Of a stretch of DNA of 64,000 bases, positions 29,335 to 37,260 are shown one piece after another (position 1 is the first letter of the stretch; every line of letters begins with the position of its first letter). The stretch is from Phycisphaerae bacterium (GTDB lineage Bacteria > Planctomycetota > Phycisphaerae > UBA1845 > Fen-1342). The notes under the pieces are model-generated. The model ran no database searches and was not told the DNA's origin. It saw only the letters and a list, made by a program, of their open reading frames with translations. Where the stretch lies: positions 62,001 through 126,000 of the forward strand of contig JAUWNI010000001.1 of NCBI GenBank assembly GCA_030612705.1, read 5' to 3'. A program made the position numbers and the translations under genes.

Positions 29335-30924
29335 ATGCTCAAGTTGCGAAGGGGAGTTCATGGATTGCGCGATACCGTGCTCGCGATGCTCGTGCTGGGA
29401 TGCGTCTCACCGCTCGTCTTCGGCGTGCCGCTGGCGCCGTGCGGGGCGGTGGTGCCGCCGGAGGAACACCCGACGGCGTATGTGATCGTGGACGACCTCG
29501 TCGGTTTTGAAATCTGGAGCGCGGGCGGTGCACTGCTGTATCAAGGCGTGCTGCAGGTACGGATTGGTCGCATGGATGGGACGGATAAGGTGACGTTTCT
29601 CTACCGCATTCGGGACACGCAGGACGGACTGAATGGGGTCTTGACCAGCATTGATACGACGGATTTCGCGGCTTTCACGACGGATGTCAGTTGGCGGGCG
29701 GGCCTGGGGACGCAAGTGCCCGACCTCGCCGTCCGAAGCTGCGACGGAAGTACAGTAGGGTTCGAGTTCAACACCAATCCGGTGTACTCAGGAATGGAGG
29801 CAAAGTTTGTGGAGGTCGAGACCGATGCTGACTTCTACGCGCCAGGCGGGACGGCAACGCTCAGGCTCAGCACGGGCGAAAGCGTGGTCGTGCCGACGTA
29901 CAAGCCGGTCACGGACGACACGCCGCCGGAGGTCGCCATCACGTCCCCGGGACCGCTCGATTGCGTCTGCAACCCGACGACGATCACCGGCACGGTCAAC
30001 GCCCCGGAAGGGCTGGCCAGCTGGGCGGTCGAGTACGCCGCGGGCGGCGGCGGCGCCTGGGTCACCATCAACAGCGGCACGACCCCGGTCATCAACGGCA
30101 CGCTGGCGGTCTGGGACACGACCCCGCTGTCACAAGGCTATTACCTCCTGCGCGTGTCGGCCGAGAACATCGTTGGTCTGACCAGCAGCACGACGATCGT
30201 CGTGTGGGTGGATAAGGTGTTCAGCAGTTTCGAAGTGCGCTTCCCGGACCCCGGGGACGTCATCGGCGGCAACACCTGCGTCGACGGCACGATCTGGGAC
30301 CACTGCTTCGACAGCTATACCGTGGAGTACGCGCCGCCGCCCTACACGAATTACAACCCGGTTGATCCCGGCAACCCCGTCTACTATTCGACGGTGATCA
30401 ACGATCCGTTTGCCCACTGGGACACGACGACGGTAGCCGACGGCCCGTATCGCCTGCATGTGCAAGCCCAGGACACATGTGACAACAGCGACATGGCGCG
30501 CCACGACGTGATCGTCGACAACACTCCGCCGACGGCCGAGATCACCTCACCAGAAGAATGCGGCTATCTGACCGGCACGATCACGGTGATCGGCACGGCC
30601 AATGACGCCAACTTGGCGTCGTGGAGCCTGCAATACACGGGCGGCGACGCGAGCGGCTGGGTCACGATCGCGTCCGGCTCGTCTCCGGTTATCAACAACG
30701 TGCTGGGCTACTGGAACACGTCGGACCTGCGGCTGTGCGCTTACACGCTGCGGCTGGTCGTTCGGGACAGCGCGGTGCTCGACTGCAACCACGCCCTGCA
30801 CCACTGGACCGAGTACCACACCTCGGTGATCATCGGCTGCGAGGGTGACATCGACATGAACGGAGTGATCGATCTGAGTGATCTAGCGGCATTGCTGGCC
30901 AACTACGGGCAAACGTGCCCGTAG
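29335..30924 (+). CDS. Secreted multi-domain Ig-like protein with a half dockerin-like tail
   Basis: A 529-residue protein with a signal peptide (MLKLRRGVHGLRDTVLAMLV, cleaved before about residue 31). After a 170-residue N-terminal domain it has three similar Ig/fibronectin-like modules, each starting near ITSPxxxxC and sharing WxxEYA/WSLQYTGG and VINxxLxxWDT. The C-terminus carries only one EF-hand-like loop (GDIDMNGVIDLSDLAALLAN), whereas neighbours have two. Segment A copy 2 begins 8 bp after the stop. Probably a surface or matrix protein; no catalytic motif. Confidence 0.7.
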   Translation: MLKLRRGVHGLRDTVLAMLVLGCVSPLVFGVPLAPCGAVVPPEEHPTAYVIVDDLVGFEIWSAGGALLYQGVLQVRIGRMDGTDKVTFLYRIRDTQDGLNGVLTSIDTTDFAAFTTDVSWRAGLGTQVPDLAVRSCDGSTVGFEFNTNPVYSGMEAKFVEVETDADFYAPGGTATLRLSTGESVVVPTYKPVTDDTPPEVAITSPGPLDCVCNPTTITGTVNAPEGLASWAVEYAAGGGGAWVTINSGTTPVINGTLAVWDTTPLSQGYYLLRVSAENIVGLTSSTTIVVWVDKVFSSFEVRFPDPGDVIGGNTCVDGTIWDHCFDSYTVEYAPPPYTNYNPVDPGNPVYYSTVINDPFAHWDTTTVADGPYRLHVQAQDTCDNSDMARHDVIVDNTPPTAEITSPEECGYLTGTITVIGTANDANLASWSLQYTGGDASGWVTIASGSSPVINNVLGYWNTSDLRLCAYTLRLVVRDSAVLDCNHALHHWTEYHTSVIIGCEGDIDMNGVIDLSDLAALLANYGQTCP

Positions 30925-30931
30925 CTGCTGG

Positions 30932-31120
30932 CAACGGCGCGCTAAACCGAGTCGCCTTGGAACGCGAATTGGCGTTCCTACCGCAAGCTGGTGCATCTTG
31001 ACTAACAGTCCGACGCAAAAGTCATGTAGCGGCCGACCCCCGCAGGCCGAACGCCCAAAGCGGCGTTTCCGGCCTATTACGGCCGGCGAGGCGCCGGCCG
31101 CTACATCATTCCCGCCCCGT
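30932..31120. repeat. Duplicated segment A, copy 2
   Basis: Diverged copy of 26628-26818. It preserves the end of the BNR coding sequence without the rest of the gene, so it is a remnant. With the PPC gene at 31317 it mirrors the 26.6-27.0 kb arrangement. Confidence 0.9.
31026..31104. repeat. Dispersed two-hairpin palindrome (TAGCGGCC family), copy 3
   Basis: GTAGCGGCCGACCCCCGCAG to GGCGCCGGCCGCTAC. In this copy the flanks also pair: GTCCGACGCAAAAGTCATG on the left matches, reversed, TGACTTTTGCGGCGGAT at 31122-31138. Confidence 0.8.
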
Positions 31121-31316
31121 GGTGACTTTTGCGGCGGATTGCTAAGTGCTCTCGCAGCTTTGCACCTCGACAACATTACATTATTCGCGCCGTCCCTCGG
31201 CTGCATAATGCCGCCGAGCATCCATCTGTATGTATTCGGTTTAACAGTCCGATGCAATAGTACAGCAGCGGCCTGCTCCTCGCAGACCGTGAGTACGACA
31301 CGACGTATCCAGTGTC

Positions 31317-33911
31317 CTACGGCGGCGGATAATCGAAAATCAGCTCGAACACGGGGATACAGTCCGGCCACGGCCAGGTATCGACAATGACGTAGTACGT
31401 GCCCGGCACGAGGTGAACCATCTCGGTGTGCTGCCAATACTCGTTGTCCCCGGCGGTGCTGTAGGCCAGGCATGAATTGCCCGGCGGACACGTGTCATCG
31501 ATTGCGACGCCGGTCCAGCCGGTGTCGAATGTACCCAGCACGATTGTGATGACCATCTCCTCCGTGACGTGTACTTCGCAGATGAAGTCTTCGCCGCCGT
31601 CCCACTGTTCGAGGCAAGTGTCCTCATAGTCGTTGCCGCGACCGCAGGTGGTACCGAGAACCGCGCGCGGGAGGCTATCATTGCTCAGCGTCACCACAAC
31701 CGGGTCGTTGCAGTCGTCGCCGGGGCCCGACAGCGTTTCACACGTCAGCGTCGCGACGTAGTCGTTCTTCTGGCCGCACGGGTCACAATAGAACTCATTG
31801 TGCGAGACATGGAACCAGTACGTTCCCGGCGGAAGCAGATCGGTCGTGATGGTGGCGTTCGCGCATGCCGAGTCAATGTCCCACGGATTGAGGTAGCCGG
31901 TCATGTCGTTGCAGTTTCCCGAGCCTGGCGGGTCGGTCTCGACCAGGCCGATGACCGCCGGGAACTCCGAGACGATGTGCCAGGTGAAGCGAGTCGCCTC
32001 GGTCACGGTCACCTCGTACCAGTCGGTGTCGCGCATATAGTCTTCGGCCCAGACCGTGCCGCAAACCGTCTCGCCGCAGGTGATCGGCTCGAAGGCGGGC
32101 GGCATCGCGCCGCAACCTCCGTTGAGGTCCTCGCCACAAGCTTCGGTCTCGAGGTCGGCCCCCGGCGGGCAGTCAGTGTCGCAGGGCAGCGCATCCCGAA
32201 TGATCAACGTCAGCTCGTCGATGCAATCCGGGGCCTGCGAGTCGACCATGACGTAGTACACGCCGGGGTCGAGCACGAGCGACGGAATGATTCGTACGTC
32301 CGAGTAGCCGCAGGTATACGCCAGGCACGTAGCGCCCGGCGGGCACGTATCGCTGACGGCGACCGCGGTCCAGTAGGCATCGTGCGGATTGACGACGATG
32401 TCGACCTCCATGGTCTCCAGGATGGTCAGCTCATAGATGAGATCCTCGCCGGTGTCGAAGTCCGACAAGCAGGTGCCCTCGTAGTCGTTGCCGCGGCCAC
32501 AGGTCGTGTTGACTTCCGCATACGGCAGATCTTGTGATGACAGCGTTATCCGTAGCGGATTGTCGCAGTTGTCGCCGGCCATCGTGCATTCCGTCCCGTA
32601 GACGGCGAGCAGCGCGGCCAGATCGTCCAGATCCACGTCGCCGTCGCCGTCGAGGTCGCCATCTGCGTAGCACGCGCCGCTTGTCGTGCCGTAATTCGAC
32701 AGCAGTTGTGCCAGGTCTGATAGATCGATGTCGCCGTCACCGTCGAGGTCGCCGAGGCACACGATCGGATAGTGATACCCCATGTCCACGATGCCGCTGT
32801 CAGGGACCTGATCCGTTCGCGTGGTCCGGGTGTCCAGGCCGAGGTTCTCGGCGGTATCGCTCCCGGCGTTCACGCAGGGGCTGTCCACGTCTTGGCCGGC
32901 CGCCATCTGACTGAGGTAGTAATCCCCGAGCGGACCACTCGCGAACAGCGGGTCGGTGTCGATGTTCCCCTCGCCCGGCCAGCCGCCCTGGACGTCGCAA
33001 TAGCGCACACTGGGCTCGCCACCAAAAATCTGCTCCCACGTGTTGGCCCACAGGACGCTGTCGGAGATGACGTCGGAATCGTCCCCCCATTCGAAACTCA
33101 CACCCCCCCCGCACACGGCCTCGTTCCGCGTCACGGTACAGTTGGCCATCACCAGCCAAGTGAAGGCGTTCACATATACACCGCCGCCGCCCCATTCGCC
33201 GTCAGCCTGGTTTCCCGCGATCGTGCAGTTCCGGATGATCAGACCGGCGACCACGCTGTTGATACCGCCTCCCGAGCCGGCCGCCCAGTTGTTTGCGATG
33301 ATGCAGTTGCGGATCTCAAGGTCACACCAACTGTGGTGGATCCCCCCGCCGCCGGACCAGATGTCGGTACCGGTCGCCGAATTGCCGGCCACCAGACAAT
33401 TCGCGATGGTCGCCTTGTAATCCAGGCATTTGAACCCGGACAGACCGCCTCCGCTGAGGGCCGTGTTCCCGAGGATCCAGCAGTTCATGATTGTGGGACT
33501 GGTTTCGTACCATTCGTCGCCCGAGGTCCAGTAGATGGCTCCGCCAACATCCGCGTTGCCGTTCGTAATCGTGAACCCATCCACGACCGACGCTGCGGTC
33601 TCGCCGCTGTGGAAGTAGAACCCCCGGCCGGCGCCTTCGCAGTCGATCGTACAACTGTCGGGGCCGTTCTCACTCCGGACGGTAATGAGCTTGCCGGCGA
33701 AGTCGAGGTTCTTGTTGCCCGGCCCGGTGTAGGTGCCGTCGCAGACGACAACCTCGTCACCATCCGAGGCCGCGTCGATGCCCTCCTGGATGGTGAGGTA
33801 GTCCCCGCTGCCATCCCAGCAGACCGTGATCGTGTCAGCGCTGGCCGCTGTCGCCAAGCCTGTGCCCACGATCAAAACGATGAGCGTGCGAGCAGAAATC
33901 AAGCGTCCCAT
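31317..33911 (-). CDS. Secreted beta-helix protein with internal dockerin-like pair and two PPC-like domains
   Basis: An 864-residue protein with a signal peptide ending near ASADTITV. Residues about 25-320 form a right-handed parallel beta-helix (CWDGSGDYLTIQEGIDAA at the entry, then repeated NCTIAGNxA/NCxVTRN turns). A dockerin-like pair (GDLDGDGDIDLSDL, GDLDGDGDVDLDDL) sits in the middle rather than at the end. Two or three related beta-sandwich modules follow, resembling bacterial pre-peptidase C-terminal domains (TTCGRGNDYEGTCL, GTYYVIVD). AAAGGAGCAC precedes ATG 33911. The last 55 or so codons are duplicated as a pseudogene at 26853. Likely surface or extracellular; ligand unknown. Confidence 0.75.
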   Translation of the reverse strand: MGRLISARTLIVLIVGTGLATAASADTITVCWDGSGDYLTIQEGIDAASDGDEVVVCDGTYTGPGNKNLDFAGKLITVRSENGPDSCTIDCEGAGRGFYFHSGETAASVVDGFTITNGNADVGGAIYWTSGDEWYETSPTIMNCWILGNTALSGGGLSGFKCLDYKATIANCLVAGNSATGTDIWSGGGGIHHSWCDLEIRNCIIANNWAAGSGGGINSVVAGLIIRNCTIAGNQADGEWGGGGVYVNAFTWLVMANCTVTRNEAVCGGGVSFEWGDDSDVISDSVLWANTWEQIFGGEPSVRYCDVQGGWPGEGNIDTDPLFASGPLGDYYLSQMAAGQDVDSPCVNAGSDTAENLGLDTRTTRTDQVPDSGIVDMGYHYPIVCLGDLDGDGDIDLSDLAQLLSNYGTTSGACYADGDLDGDGDVDLDDLAALLAVYGTECTMAGDNCDNPLRITLSSQDLPYAEVNTTCGRGNDYEGTCLSDFDTGEDLIYELTILETMEVDIVVNPHDAYWTAVAVSDTCPPGATCLAYTCGYSDVRIIPSLVLDPGVYYVMVDSQAPDCIDELTLIIRDALPCDTDCPPGADLETEACGEDLNGGCGAMPPAFEPITCGETVCGTVWAEDYMRDTDWYEVTVTEATRFTWHIVSEFPAVIGLVETDPPGSGNCNDMTGYLNPWDIDSACANATITTDLLPPGTYWFHVSHNEFYCDPCGQKNDYVATLTCETLSGPGDDCNDPVVVTLSNDSLPRAVLGTTCGRGNDYEDTCLEQWDGGEDFICEVHVTEEMVITIVLGTFDTGWTGVAIDDTCPPGNSCLAYSTAGDNEYWQHTEMVHLVPGTYYVIVDTWPWPDCIPVFELIFDYPPP

Positions 33912-34107
33912 GATGTGCTCCTTTTCACCTGCGCTCCGCCGGGTTGGTCGTGCCGAGGGGCGCCTCGTCGGAGCCGAGACCTGATCTGACCATTTCAGGA
34001 TACCGAGCGCCCTTTCCGGAGGCAACGAGAATATGAAGAAACCGGAAGACAGCCGCGCGGGGGCGCGGGCCGCTAGGTGAGCATCGCACGCAGCTTCCCT
34101 GATAGTC

Positions 34108-34200
34108 ACATAGGTCGGGTCATCGACCCGACAATTCCAGAACCATCGGAATGCCGGGTCGATGATCCGAGCTACTACTCGTGGTCCGCACGGCGGACCA
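34108..34200. repeat. Palindromic repeat (GTCGGGTCATCGACCCGAC type)
   Basis: TAGGTCGGGTCATCGACCCG is self-complementary, and CCGGGTCGATGATCCGAGCT follows some 40 bp later. It lies in the 306-bp gap (33912-34217) between two secreted-protein genes on the minus strand. Apart from the 33911 ribosome site the gap shows nothing else. Confidence 0.65.
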
Positions 34201-34217
34201 TACTCAATTTCGGCCCG

Positions 34218-35804
34218 CTACGGACACGTGGTCCCGTAGACGGCCAGCAGGGCGGACAGATCGGACAGGTCGACGTCGCCGTCGCCGTCTAGATCACCAT
34301 CTTCGTACTCGGCGCCACTGGTCATTCCATAGTGGGCCAGCAGTTGCGACAAGTCGGACAGATCGACGTCTCCGTCGCCATCCAGGTCGCCGAAGCACTT
34401 GTCGATGCGCAGGTAGTAGACGTCCTGCTCGCCGTTGAACGTGGCGGCGTAAGCGACATGGACGACCGAGTCCTCGGACACCATGTCGTAGTAGTCGCCG
34501 AGCTTATCTTGCTGCGGCCAGCCCACGTGCGGGTCGAATGGCGGGCTGAGCGCTTCGTTCAACGACCAGGTTTCACCGGCGTCATCGGAGAAGGCATAGT
34601 ACAGTTCGGAGTCGTAGCCGCCCGGGTCATTACGCGTGTCGTTCCAGGCCACATCGATCCGGCCGCCGGGCGCGACGGACATGGTGCCGAACCACTGCCA
34701 AGCGTCGTTGCCGGCCGGATCGTCGTTGACGCGTACCGGATCGCTCCAGGTCAGCCCGCCGTCGGCGCTGCGGGCGAACATGACATCGTGCGGGTCGGCC
34801 CCGGGCGGGTCGACCGAGCTCAGGAGGTAGACGTTCGCGTGCGTGGGACCGTCGGAATGATCCACCGCGATCCACACTTGTCCGAGCAGGCCGCCCGGAT
34901 TGGGTCCGGCCCAGCCCGCCAGGCTCCCACCAAGGTTCACCGTTGTAGCGAAGTCCCACTGCGGGGGCAGCGTCTCGTCCTGCAGGGTGCTGGACTTGGC
35001 GACGACGAAACCATCGCCGACAACATAGAGTTCGCCATCCGGACCGACCGCCATTGTCCCCCAGTGCGGATTGCCCAGCAGCTCGGTGCAGTCGACAAAC
35101 GTCTGCCCGCCGTCATACGAGCGCGTGAAATGCCCGGGGTAGCAATTGCTCCAGTATTGCGTCCAATAGGCGTAAATGTTGTTCTGCCCGATGCCATCGG
35201 TGCGATCGATGGTCATCCACTGCTTATCGCCGCCATACGCGTACGTACCGTCGTCCCAGGACGCGCCCCCATCGGTCGACTTGAACACCGTGCACCAGTA
35301 GCCGCCGTCATCCCGGCTCAAGCTGTTGAAGTAGAAGTTGCCCAGCGTGTCGGCGTCCAGGACCGGGTCGGAGCGGAAGACACCCGGCTCGATGACTCCC
35401 GGGAAGGTCCACGTTCGGCCACCGTCCGTGGTGTAGCCCCAGCCGGCTTGGCGAAAGTCGCTATCGATCGTATCGAACTGCCGCCAGCCAATGGCCATCC
35501 GGTTGGAGTCGGTGAGATCAACGGCGATCGACGGCTCATTGGCCGCGTCCCCGACGATATTGTTGCCGGCGTCGTCAACGTTGACCTGGACGCTGACATA
35601 TCCGCCACGCGCCGGGCGAGCCCCTGGCCTCGTCATCCGTTCTTCCGGGGGCACCGGAATGTACGCGTCCTTGGGAGCTTCCGCGTGGCCCCGCGGCGGT
35701 TGCGGCGCACGCGTGTCTCTCTCGGTACTCTGTGCCCACGCGCGACTGCTCGATGCGACCGCAATCGCCAGCATGGTGAGCTGGAAAATCATTCGGGACA
35801 TCAT
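34218..35804 (-). CDS. Secreted BNR/sialidase-like protein with dockerin-like tail
   Basis: A 528-residue protein with a signal peptide (MMSRMIFQLTMLAIAVASSS, end near AWAQ). It has at least four Asp-box motifs (TTDGGRTWTF, STDGGASWDD, SYDGGQTFVD, SADGGLTWSD, SDDAGETWSL) indicating a six-bladed sialidase-like propeller. Catalytic residues of true sialidases were not located. It ends in a dockerin-like pair almost identical to that of the 37261 protein (GDLDGDGDVDLSDLSQLLAH, then GDLDGDGDVDLSDLSALLAV). AAGGAGAC precedes the ATG-ATG at 35804; the longer ORF to 35921 is not used. Confidence 0.8.
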   Translation of the reverse strand: MMSRMIFQLTMLAIAVASSSRAWAQSTERDTRAPQPPRGHAEAPKDAYIPVPPEERMTRPGARPARGGYVSVQVNVDDAGNNIVGDAANEPSIAVDLTDSNRMAIGWRQFDTIDSDFRQAGWGYTTDGGRTWTFPGVIEPGVFRSDPVLDADTLGNFYFNSLSRDDGGYWCTVFKSTDGGASWDDGTYAYGGDKQWMTIDRTDGIGQNNIYAYWTQYWSNCYPGHFTRSYDGGQTFVDCTELLGNPHWGTMAVGPDGELYVVGDGFVVAKSSTLQDETLPPQWDFATTVNLGGSLAGWAGPNPGGLLGQVWIAVDHSDGPTHANVYLLSSVDPPGADPHDVMFARSADGGLTWSDPVRVNDDPAGNDAWQWFGTMSVAPGGRIDVAWNDTRNDPGGYDSELYYAFSDDAGETWSLNEALSPPFDPHVGWPQQDKLGDYYDMVSEDSVVHVAYAATFNGEQDVYYLRIDKCFGDLDGDGDVDLSDLSQLLAHYGMTSGAEYEDGDLDGDGDVDLSDLSALLAVYGTTCP

Positions 35805-36110
35805 GCTTCCGTCTCCTTCGAGCAGGCGGCCCGTCACGGACCGTGGTGAAAACGACTCCTCGGATGGCGTCACCGGAGACTCTGTCGTCCTTGCTGCTGC
35901 ATCAATTGCGTGTCGCGACAATTCAATCCGGCACGATCCGCTGAGTCAGCACGCCGGCCGACGTTCAACCGCGTCGGGCGACATTATCGCGAACGGCAGT
36001 TTTATTAACATAGACAACCCCCGCCATGTGCGCCGCCCGCAAAAAAAGGGCGGCGCGCACACGAGGGTTGTTCTTCCGCACACCTGCTGCGACAGCTCTC
36101 GAACCGCCGC
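35805..36110. other. 306-bp intergenic region with a long inverted repeat
   Basis: Nothing gene-like. It contains the inverted repeat at 36014-36072, downstream of the PEP-CTERM gene. Confidence 0.5.
36014..36072 (-). terminator. Long inverted repeat, probable terminator of the PEP-CTERM gene
   Basis: ACAACCC...TGTGCGCCGCCC pairs with GGGCGGCGCGCACA...GGGTTGT around a loop containing seven A (T on the minus strand). It begins 39 bp after the 36111 stop. The U-run sits in the loop rather than after the stem, so termination is plausible but not certain. Confidence 0.5.
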
Positions 36111-36953
36111 TTACCCGCGCCGGCGTACCAGCATCAGGCCGAGCAGCGCGACGCCGCACAGTGTCCCGGGCTCTGGGATAACGCCGAGGTTGTCCCAGGC
36201 CAGCGTGTTGCCGGGCACGCCGCCGCCCGCGAAGAAGCGGAACCCCGTGACCGTCGGGTCGCCACCTGCCGCACCGCCGGAGAGGTACCAGTCAGTGGGC
36301 TCGTAGCTGGCCGAACCGCCACCGGTCAGGTCCAGGATCGAGACCTCGGTGATCCGGTTCAAGGTGAAGTCGAGCGTGGTGCTGAACCGGTACCAGTGGT
36401 TCAGGTCGAGGCCTCCGAATTCGGGCCCCGGGCTGGAACCCGGCTGAGCTACCTGAGTGCCGGCCGCGTCGTAGTGCATGAAGAACGCGTTGAAATCAAA
36501 CGGATTGACCGCATCCACCCACGAGAAAAGGTGAATGTAGCTGCCGACCACGTCGACACTCGGCTGAACCGAGAAGCTTCCGAGGTTGTTAGCCCCGGGT
36601 GGCTCTCCGTCATACAGCGCGGCCATGTCGTACGTGACCGTCCACTCCGTCAGGTCCGCCCAGTTCACGTCATGCTGGGCTCGAGCGTAGTCGGTGCCGG
36701 GGCCGACACCGGCGACGAACTGTTCCCCGCCTTGCGGGTTCGCGTTGACGCCCAGCACGTTACCCGCGTAGGTGTAGACGTTGTAGTCCACGCCCGCCGG
36801 CAGGTACCACCCGTCCTGGCCCGCCAGGACGACACCGCCTGCCGAGCCACCGTAGGTCGGTGGTTCAAACCCGGTCTCAAATTGCGCGCCAGCGGTACCG
36901 CATAAGAGTACCGCCGCGCATAACCCAATTGCCGCTCTACTGAAGTGCCTCAT
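36111..36953 (-). CDS. PEP-CTERM-anchored secreted protein
   Basis: A 280-residue protein with an N-terminal signal peptide (end near GTAGAQF) and a classical PEP-CTERM tail: VIPEPGTLCGVALLGLMLVRRRG, that is PEP motif, hydrophobic helix and basic end. Such tails are sorted by the exosortase EpsH/XrtA system in exopolysaccharide-producing bacteria. The body is a beta-rich domain of about 200 residues without known catalytic motifs. GGAGG precedes the ATG. No exosortase gene lies in this window. It differs from its neighbours, which carry dockerin-like tails. Confidence 0.8.
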   Translation of the reverse strand: MRHFSRAAIGLCAAVLLCGTAGAQFETGFEPPTYGGSAGGVVLAGQDGWYLPAGVDYNVYTYAGNVLGVNANPQGGEQFVAGVGPGTDYARAQHDVNWADLTEWTVTYDMAALYDGEPPGANNLGSFSVQPSVDVVGSYIHLFSWVDAVNPFDFNAFFMHYDAAGTQVAQPGSSPGPEFGGLDLNHWYRFSTTLDFTLNRITEVSILDLTGGGSASYEPTDWYLSGGAAGGDPTVTGFRFFAGGGVPGNTLAWDNLGVIPEPGTLCGVALLGLMLVRRRG

Positions 36954-37260
36954 AACTCGTCCTCCACAGCTTAGACATGAACTGACATAGCCGGGTACTC
37001 ACGAAATGCGCTTTCGGCCGCGCGAACTTGTCTCTATACCGGCCTAAGCGAAATGCTCTCTTCCCGGTGGCCCCCGGCTTCCTCCGCCACCGATCGCGCA
37101 TTATTACAACCCTTGAGCGGCGGGTTGTCAACGAAATTCGGTTATAGCTCGCAAATTGACGCCGCGCCGCGTGTGCGGCAGGCGAACGGGCGCACGCCAC
37201 GATCGAGACCGTGACGAAGGTCGATACGACTGGTTCTCAGGAGTTGTGCTCCGTCAGGTG
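36954..37260. other. 307-bp intergenic region without recognisable features
   Basis: Between the PEP-CTERM gene and the deiminase-like gene, both on the minus strand. Apart from the GGAGG site at its left edge I see no hairpin, repeat or ORF worth noting. Confidence 0.4.

Larger units (their letters stand above)
30925..31316. other. 392-bp repeat-rich intergenic region
   Basis: Contains segment A copy 2, a palindromic element, and a third partial copy of the AACAGTCCGATGCAATAGTA...CAGCGGCC motif at 31241-31290. No gene is present; reading frames through it are remnants of the BNR gene end. Confidence 0.7.

Noticed and set aside
30883-31491. 202-codon minus-strand frame across the 31-kb repeats
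   Set aside because: It is composed of duplicated segment A and an alternative frame of the PPC gene end.
32772-33989. Long plus-strand frame opposite the beta-helix gene (405 codons)
   Set aside because: No ribosome site or domain; it mirrors the minus-strand repeats.
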